Source of the DNA: an uncultured Bacteroidota bacterium | GTDB taxonomy: Bacteria > Bacteroidota > Bacteroidia > Bacteroidales > CG2-30-32-10 | Length of the DNA: 44,530 nt | Assembly (NCBI GenBank): GCA_903889915.1 | Contig: CAISZK010000462.1 | Coordinates: 1-44,530 of the forward strand | Direction: 5' to 3' | Part shown: piece by piece, positions 38,188-44,530 of the stretch | Layout of the letters: the number at the start of each line of letters is the position of its first letter | Numbering within the stretch: the first letter of the stretch is position 1 | The notes under the pieces: generated by a model | What the model saw: the letters and a program-made list of their open reading frames with translations, nothing else | Database searches by the model: none | Told to the model about the DNA's origin: nothing | Translations under genes and position numbers: made by a program

Positions 38188-39567
38188 ATGAGATTGTCAA
38201 ATTTAAAGATCAAAAATTACAGGCAGTTCAAAGACCTCGAATTAGATCTTACATATCCAGCTGGACATAATAAGGAAGGATTGCCGCTCGATAAAGTATG
38301 TTTTATAGGACAAAGTGGAACAGGGAAAACCACCCTTCTAAAAGCAATTTTTGATATGTGCATACCATCATTGACGAATCTGCCTTTAAATGAGTTCAAA
38401 TTGCAATTGGATTTACAAACTCATATTCGCGGAAATGTCGTTCATGATAATTTCTCATACTCAAAATCTATTTACAATAATGGACATTCCATGAGAAGTT
38501 ATGGCGATTTAAAAAATGACGGTATTGAACCTAATGATACTTCAGCTATCAATGATTTTACTCGTTTATTTGAGGAAAAAATCATAAACGATAAGGTAAA
38601 ATTTCTTTATTATCCGGATCTTTTAGGACAAAGAACACCTGGGAAACTTCATTTTTCAGTAGCGCCGGTTGTTCCTGATGTTACGTATAAGGATCAAATG
38701 TTTTTTGATTTTTCTAAAATTGACATTATTGGTATTTGGCAAGATATGCAGAAAGAGATTGATAAATGGAGTGAAGAAGAAAGTGAATTGGCATTATTGC
38801 TGCTTGATTATAGAAATGAACCAGAGAAACAATCAGAAATAAAAGTGCGTATTGAAAACTGGTATAAAGAAAATCCGCACCCAACCGAATCTTTGGGAAT
38901 AAATTTTGATGAATTGCTCAACAAGTTTTTTTTGGAAGTGGCTAAAGGCGTAAACCCCGAAATCCTTAGAAAGAACAAGAGTATTTCTATTGCTAATAAA
39001 ATGACTAAGGAAATTTTTGAGTACTCCTCATTAAGTTCCGGAATTCAAAGTATAATATTCAAATCATTGCCACTGTATTTGTATCGTCCTGAAAAAGGAA
39101 TAGTGATCATGGATGAAGTTGATGTATCCTTGTATCCCGATATCCAAAGGACCTTTATTGATTATCTTACAGGCATTGCCCCTTCTGCACAGTATTTCTT
39201 TGCTACACATTCGCCTTTTATACTCTCTTCATTTGAACCCTGGGAAGTTATCGAATTGGCTTTCGACAAAGAAGGTAATGTTACTCAAAAGAAATATTAC
39301 GATGCAAATAAAGGACGGCATGTGGATAATTATTTTATCTGGCCTCAATATTTGCGATGGGATGACATTGTAATGAAATCTTTCGGAACAAATGTCGAGG
39401 GCAATGAAAATATCAGGAATGAATTTATCACAAAAGCCCTAAGGCTAAAAAAACAAATTGAAAAATTAAGGAAAGATCAAAAAGAAGGTTCTCCTGAATA
39501 CAATGAAAAAGTTGAAAAGTACCGTATGATCATAAATAAAATCGGGTGGAATTATGAGGCGCATTAA
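38188..39567 (+). CDS. AAA/ABC-type ATPase, Septu PtuA-like
   Basis: MRLSNLKIKNYRQFKDLELDL; Walker A GQSGTGKTTLL; SSGIQSI signature-like; Walker B GIVIMDEVDVSLYPDIQR; FFATHSPFILSSFE H-loop. Confidence 0.82.
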   Translation: MRLSNLKIKNYRQFKDLELDLTYPAGHNKEGLPLDKVCFIGQSGTGKTTLLKAIFDMCIPSLTNLPLNEFKLQLDLQTHIRGNVVHDNFSYSKSIYNNGHSMRSYGDLKNDGIEPNDTSAINDFTRLFEEKIINDKVKFLYYPDLLGQRTPGKLHFSVAPVVPDVTYKDQMFFDFSKIDIIGIWQDMQKEIDKWSEEESELALLLLDYRNEPEKQSEIKVRIENWYKENPHPTESLGINFDELLNKFFLEVAKGVNPEILRKNKSISIANKMTKEIFEYSSLSSGIQSIIFKSLPLYLYRPEKGIVIMDEVDVSLYPDIQRTFIDYLTGIAPSAQYFFATHSPFILSSFEPWEVIELAFDKEGNVTQKKYYDANKGRHVDNYFIWPQYLRWDDIVMKSFGTNVEGNENIRNEFITKALRLKKQIEKLRKDQKEGSPEYNEKVEKYRMIINKIGWNYEAH

Positions 39568-40222
39568 TAAAGTTGATAATCGGATTGCAACCGAATATCA
39601 CCGTCGGCTTGCTCAGGGCGAGATGGCTGCTGAATACAGCAAGGACAAAAAATATTATCATGACGTGCTTCATAATCTTCTCTTTTGCCAGGATGGTTTA
39701 TGCGCCTATACTGAAAAAAGAATAATTGCTGGAGAAGAAATTGAAGAAATTGCCAATGCATTTGCAGGAGGAAGAAATACAATGGAAAAGCCTGAAATTT
39801 CAGTAAACATTGATCATTTTGATTCTGATTTAAAGGATAAACAAGGTTGGGACTGGAATAATTTATTTGCTGTTGATCCCAGGGTGAATATGGAAGTTAA
39901 GAGAGTTATGGAACCTATCGCAAGGACAAGATTTGATTTTGAAGAGTACATGTTTCTGAAGCCGGATTCTGAAAGTTATTCACCTTTTAAATTCCTTGAA
40001 TACGATTCCAAAGAACATATTTTTTTCCCAAGTTCAGAAATTGATGATGACGTTGCTGAAAAAGTTGATATTGTTCTTGATTTTCTTGGAATAAATTACG
40101 GCACTGTTAAAAGAGAACGTGGACAATATCTGGATGACCAGATTTTATTAAACCATCAGCCTGATCAATATTTAACGGCATATCAAATGATGATGCAAAA
40201 TCAAAAAAACCCGAAACCATAG
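39554..40222 (+). CDS. HNH endonuclease, Septu PtuB-like (TIGR02646-like)
   Basis: LLFCQDGLCAYTEKRI ... VNIDHFDSDLKDKQGWDWNNLFAVDPRVN HNH-type core; overlaps the ATPase gene by 14 nt. Confidence 0.8.
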   Translation: MRRINKVDNRIATEYHRRLAQGEMAAEYSKDKKYYHDVLHNLLFCQDGLCAYTEKRIIAGEEIEEIANAFAGGRNTMEKPEISVNIDHFDSDLKDKQGWDWNNLFAVDPRVNMEVKRVMEPIARTRFDFEEYMFLKPDSESYSPFKFLEYDSKEHIFFPSSEIDDDVAEKVDIVLDFLGINYGTVKRERGQYLDDQILLNHQPDQYLTAYQMMMQNQKNPKP

Positions 40223-40335
40223 AATATTTTAAAAAGAACACAGCCAAAAAATTCATCTGCCTTGAAAGGGCTTTGGATACTACAAAGAAATACAATTTGA
40301 AGCATTATATGGGGGATAGGTTTGATGCATTTTAG
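40183..40335 (+). pseudogene. C-terminal gene fragment, possibly of a modification methyltransferase
   Basis: Alternative frame overlapping the HNH end: SNDDAKSKKPETIEYFKKNTAKKFICLERALDTTKKYNLKHYMGDRFDAF stop. Protein-like composition and no start codon in place. Confidence 0.4.
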
Positions 40336-40495
40336 AAAACTAAATAAGAAAAAGAAAGGCAAAAAATAATTATTGAGATTCAAAATAACATTCATCAAAT
40401 CATAATTATATCCTGATAACTAATGTTGAATTGAAAGTGCTTTTTCTATCATTATTGGATAAGGCATTTGAAGGGAAACTATAAAAACAAATAAT

Positions 40496-43186
40496 ATGGG
40501 AGGCAATGCAGGAATCAGAGGTTACATTATACAGACCATCATCTGTGTGTTAGATGCTTTAGAAACAGACAATGATTGGCTATCAGTAACATTAGAACCG
40601 TTGGAGGAATCTGAAAAAGTTGACATTAAGTGGACTTATCCAAATGATAAACTAAAAGTAAGTCAAGTAAAATCTTCAGAGAATGTTATTAGATATTCTG
40701 CTGCAAAGACTTGGTGTGAAGAACTTGAAACAAGTTCACCTAATGCAACAGACTTTGAGTTATTGCTGATAGGTTCTACAGACAAGACACTATTAAAAAG
40801 ACAAGATATTGGAAAAGTAAAAATAGGTGAATTCAAACCTTTGAACATTCAATTTTTAATAGACCAAGCATCTACAAAAATTGATTCCTATTATGAAAGA
40901 AAAGGAAAAACGAAAATTTCCTCAAAAGTCAGAGAGATAATTGTAAAAGTATTGACTATACATTTTGGAACAAGCTCCATTGTAGGTGCAGAAATAAAAA
41001 GAAGCGATTTTGATTATTCATTATTAGAATGGATAAGTGCAATTGAAAATCAGATTGATGTAAATCCTTTTGTTACTTTGGCTCCTCCAATTGAAAATCA
41101 AAACATCCCTTTCAGTCATAGAATTGCAAAAAAAATATTGGAACTAATCGGATGGAGCCAATTTGGAGAAAACTACAAGATTGAAATTTTTAATGAACGA
41201 ACTTTAGAAAATGATATTCACTTAATTGATTTCGTTGGAGATTTTGAAAGTAAATTGAAAGAAAATTCTGGTGATTTTATAATGGTTTCATCTTTTCATA
41301 GCCTCCAATATCCAGATACCTCAAAAACACAAATAGCAAAATATCTTAACGACACAGAAATCCTTTTTAATGATTTCAAACAAAAAAACAGAATTCCTTT
41401 AAAAACATTTGAGACTACTGAAAATTTTGGTCTGTTGTTTTGGCTTACTACCGAAACTAGCGAATTGTCTAGCAATTTTATTCATCATGCTAAAGATAAC
41501 TACAAACGAAATTTATTGAATGAAGACTTAAACTATTTTTTAATTGATAATAACAAAGCAAATTTTTTAATAAGCAGCATTGTGACTGCAAAAAATTATC
41601 GTGAAGACGTTGCTGTTAGGTTTCTTTATCCAATTACGGAATCTAATCAAAGCCCAAATAAAATTGGCCAACGTGGATTGAAGCTTCCAGTTCAGTATAT
41701 CAATTCTTCTATTCTTCCAATTATTAAAGAAGAGAAATCAAAAATTAGCCTTCTTCTCTTTTGCTCCGATTTATTCTCTACTGAGGGTTTAAAAAAGTTG
41801 ATATGGCTTGCCATACGGCTAACAAGTGGTTTTGGCAATGAGTATCATTTATATTTTCCAGATTACGATGAAATTTTACATTATAATGATGCTTTGGAAG
41901 TTATTCGGTCTTTCAACGAAGAGCTATTAGATGAAAAAATAAAAATTCTACGATACAAACAAACAAATATAGAAGCTTTAGATTCATTACCTAAAACACA
42001 AGTGACAATAAATAAAAATGAAATATATGACGAACCTGAGCAACCATCTCTCCTTACATCAAAGCATTTAAATGAGGCGTTCATAAACATTTTACCTTAT
42101 GGCGATTTATTAAAGCCTTTTCTTAAAACTGAGGCTATTACTGCAAACGATTTAATATATTTCTTAGCAAAAAAAGGCATTTTCATCAAAAACGCTGATA
42201 AAATAAAGCTGATAAACTTAATGACAACTTTATTATTTAGCCCAAATGAATTGGAAGATTTTAAATCTTATATAAATGTTAAGGATAGAAGCATACACAG
42301 CAACGAAGAATTTTATAATGTAAAGCAAAACAAAAATCTTGATGTTGTTTTTAACCAAGTAAAATTAAATCTTGATAATTTAACCGACGGACTAAATACA
42401 AAAATTGTCAACTATGACAAAATAAGATTTATTCAAGATTCGGCTAATAAAAATGAATTTAAGCTAAGTTTAATAACAGAAGTAAAAGACCCAACATGTA
42501 ATTTATCTGTAAATACAAATTGGGGAAAATCTGAGGTGATAGTTAGAAAAGAAAATGATAAGCTGATTATCGTTTCTGTAAATACAATCACACGCGAAGA
42601 TAAATTGATAGCTAATAGAGCAGTTAAACAGTTGTCCAGCGAGTTTTTAAGGGTAGATTTTATTGAAGAGGAAAAAATTAAAGTCATGTTTAGTAACTTC
42701 AATTCAAATCTCGAAAGGGTAAATTTCCTATTATCATTTAGTAATGTCTCAAATTCTATCATTTTCAAAGAAGCAGACATACAATCAATAAAATTCAAAT
42801 TTGATGAAAATGTTGAAATACCTGAGATGTATAAGGATAAAGTTGACAAAGATTTGATAATTCGGTTTGAAGGCAGAGGGCTAACAACATTACAAGAATT
42901 AAGCCAACAAAATGCAAAAGAATCAATCTTTTTAGAAGAAATTGCAATAGTATATAAATTTGATTTTATAAACATTAAAAATGGGCTTTATAAGGTAACA
43001 TATAATTTTTCAAACGCTTTGAAAAATAAATTAGGTTATGAAGGTATCTTTAAATCAGAACCTTTTTTGTTTCTAACATATCAAGTTAAATCACTTGATA
43101 ACATTGAAAATTTAAAAAAGGAACTTTCAAAAGAGGTGGAAAAATTGAAACTCGAAAAATTGAAACAATTTAATATTATAGAATGA
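40496..43186 (+). CDS. 896-aa protein with N-terminal PD-(D/E)xK nuclease-like (DUF4297/Cap4-like) domain
   Basis: GNAGIRGYIIQTIICVLDALE...WLSVTLEPLEESEKVDIKWTYPNDKLKVSQVKSS: E...D-I...Q-V-K pattern of DUF4297-type nucleases. No Walker A seen in the other ~750 aa. Confidence 0.6.
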   Translation: MGGNAGIRGYIIQTIICVLDALETDNDWLSVTLEPLEESEKVDIKWTYPNDKLKVSQVKSSENVIRYSAAKTWCEELETSSPNATDFELLLIGSTDKTLLKRQDIGKVKIGEFKPLNIQFLIDQASTKIDSYYERKGKTKISSKVREIIVKVLTIHFGTSSIVGAEIKRSDFDYSLLEWISAIENQIDVNPFVTLAPPIENQNIPFSHRIAKKILELIGWSQFGENYKIEIFNERTLENDIHLIDFVGDFESKLKENSGDFIMVSSFHSLQYPDTSKTQIAKYLNDTEILFNDFKQKNRIPLKTFETTENFGLLFWLTTETSELSSNFIHHAKDNYKRNLLNEDLNYFLIDNNKANFLISSIVTAKNYREDVAVRFLYPITESNQSPNKIGQRGLKLPVQYINSSILPIIKEEKSKISLLLFCSDLFSTEGLKKLIWLAIRLTSGFGNEYHLYFPDYDEILHYNDALEVIRSFNEELLDEKIKILRYKQTNIEALDSLPKTQVTINKNEIYDEPEQPSLLTSKHLNEAFINILPYGDLLKPFLKTEAITANDLIYFLAKKGIFIKNADKIKLINLMTTLLFSPNELEDFKSYINVKDRSIHSNEEFYNVKQNKNLDVVFNQVKLNLDNLTDGLNTKIVNYDKIRFIQDSANKNEFKLSLITEVKDPTCNLSVNTNWGKSEVIVRKENDKLIIVSVNTITREDKLIANRAVKQLSSEFLRVDFIEEEKIKVMFSNFNSNLERVNFLLSFSNVSNSIIFKEADIQSIKFKFDENVEIPEMYKDKVDKDLIIRFEGRGLTTLQELSQQNAKESIFLEEIAIVYKFDFINIKNGLYKVTYNFSNALKNKLGYEGIFKSEPFLFLTYQVKSLDNIENLKKELSKEVEKLKLEKLKQFNIIE

Positions 43187-44223
43187 TAGACTTTACACAA
43201 ATTCAATTTGACGGCATCTTCATCCATCAAGTTGGTAACAAGCTTAGAGATGAAGGATTAAAAATATCGAGCAAGGATATTTCTTTTGAAGATGATGAAA
43301 CGAGAAGTTATTTATTAAAATATTTCCTATCTCCATTTAATAATAATGAAGTATATAATTTTTTTCATCCTTCAGAACTTGATTTAAATGCAATTTATGT
43401 TTTTGTTAAAAGGTTGTTCGCTTCTCCAATAACTCTTTATCAATCATCAATTGATATTTCAAAACATTTGTATGAAAATTCCACTCACCCTAAAATTAGT
43501 GGAGGGGAACTTTGTGTTTGTTATTTTACGAACTGCTTATTTGATGGTGTCTCTGCTGATGCCATTGGTTTTTTCAAATCAGAAAATAAAGATGTTTTTT
43601 TGAAATTTGATTCTATACGAAATAACTTTAAAATAAAGCATGAAAGTGGTATTAATATTAATAAGCTTGATAAAGGGTGTTTAATATTTAACTTAGAAAA
43701 AGACAAAGGATACAAGGTATGCATAATTGATTCTAATAAATCGAATGACACTCAATATTGGAAAAATGATTTTTTAAATATCAAACCAGCCTCAGATGAT
43801 TATCATTTTACAAAAGATTTTTTATCTATCACAAAAGATTTTGTTACAAAACAATTTTCAGAAGATTTTGAAGTAAGCAAAGCCGACCAAATTAATTTAT
43901 TAAACCGTTCTGTTGATTATTTCAAGACACATGAAAGTTTTGATAAGAAAGAATTTGAAAAGGAAGTATTCCAAGACCCTGAAATAATTAAATCATTCAG
44001 AAAATTTGATAAAATTTATCGTGATGATAACGAAATTGAATTAACTGAAAACTTTGATATTTCAACGCAAGCAGTGAAAAAGCAAGCAAGGGTTTTTAAA
44101 AGCGTTTTAAAATTGGATAATAATTTCGACATCTATATTCACGGCGACCGCGAATTGATTGAACAAGGCGTGGAGAAGGATGGAAGAAAATATTACAAAA
44201 TTTATTACAAGGACGAGAGTTAA
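43183..44223 (+). CDS. Nucleoid-associated protein NA37 (YejK/NdpA-like)
   Basis: IHQVGNKLRDEGLKISSKDISFEDDETRSYLLKYFLSPF...GGELCVCYFTNCLFDGVSADAIGFFKSENK...LDKGCLIFNLEKDKGYKVCIIDSNKSNDTQYWKNDFLNIKP is the NA37 pattern. ATGA overlap with the preceding gene. Confidence 0.82.
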   Translation: MIDFTQIQFDGIFIHQVGNKLRDEGLKISSKDISFEDDETRSYLLKYFLSPFNNNEVYNFFHPSELDLNAIYVFVKRLFASPITLYQSSIDISKHLYENSTHPKISGGELCVCYFTNCLFDGVSADAIGFFKSENKDVFLKFDSIRNNFKIKHESGININKLDKGCLIFNLEKDKGYKVCIIDSNKSNDTQYWKNDFLNIKPASDDYHFTKDFLSITKDFVTKQFSEDFEVSKADQINLLNRSVDYFKTHESFDKKEFEKEVFQDPEIIKSFRKFDKIYRDDNEIELTENFDISTQAVKKQARVFKSVLKLDNNFDIYIHGDRELIEQGVEKDGRKYYKIYYKDES

Positions 44224-44530
44224 CAATAAAATAAGTAACCATAAAAATATTTAATGATGAATCTAAAACCCGGCAAATGGGGCTAATTCTTTTTTTAAGG
44301 TGCTATGAGACTTTGAAAGTTGTAACTTTGCCCTACTATGGGACAAAAAAAGAAGCAACCGCAGCAAGACCTTCTATATGAGATGGCCAAGATGATGGTT
44401 TGTTTTACATGAGGTTTAAGAATAAAAGTTTTCCCAAACACTGTATCCCTGGGTTTCACACTGCAGCGAAGTTCAATTGGCGATTCGCCATAATTTAAAA
44501 ATTCAATCCTTGTTTCAGGCAGCCATTTGC

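Noticed and set aside
38120-38250. Alternative-frame ORF MGFEKLKSNGINLKNEDYEIVKFKDQKLQAVQ overlapping the ATPase start
   Set aside because: Short, overlaps the well-supported ATPase N-terminus, and no identifiable family.

Overview
This 44.5-kb window looks like a Bacteroidota chromosome: T9SS C-terminal domains, PorV/PorU-type genes, TAnnTTTG promoters and AT-rich spacers. Left part (1-12 kb): glycerol kinase start (edge, minus), DUF169, DUF2461, a PorV/PorQ-PorU2-like T9SS pair, a polytopic membrane protein, apolipoprotein N-acyltransferase, and an MNT nucleotidyltransferase whose HEPN partner is cut to 11 codons. Middle (13-32 kb): 21-bp tandem-palindrome array A with an adjacent ~240-aa gene, a large M43-like T9SS metalloprotease with 219-bp repeats, two tandem T9SS paralogs, a retropepsin-like protein, an epimerase, and a minus-strand acyl-CoA synthetase / MBOAT / LysM-SGNH / SGNH O-acylation cluster. 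Right part (32-44.5 kb), accessory or defence-like: orphan HigA, DUF4349 lipoprotein, orphan UmuD, AraC-type HTH protein, a second ~250-aa gene followed by 21-bp array B, a Septu-like ATPase+HNH pair flanked by R-M-like gene fragments, and a translationally coupled pair of a PD-(D/E)xK/DUF4297-like 896-aa protein and an NA37 (YejK/NdpA-like) protein. The most interesting observation is that arrays A and B differ in sequence but share one architecture (period 21 = 5-nt arm, 3-nt loop, 5-nt arm, 8-nt spacer), and each lies beside what appears to be a divergent member of the same small protein family. This is a candidate undescribed repeat-plus-protein system. All family assignments were made by eye, with no database search.
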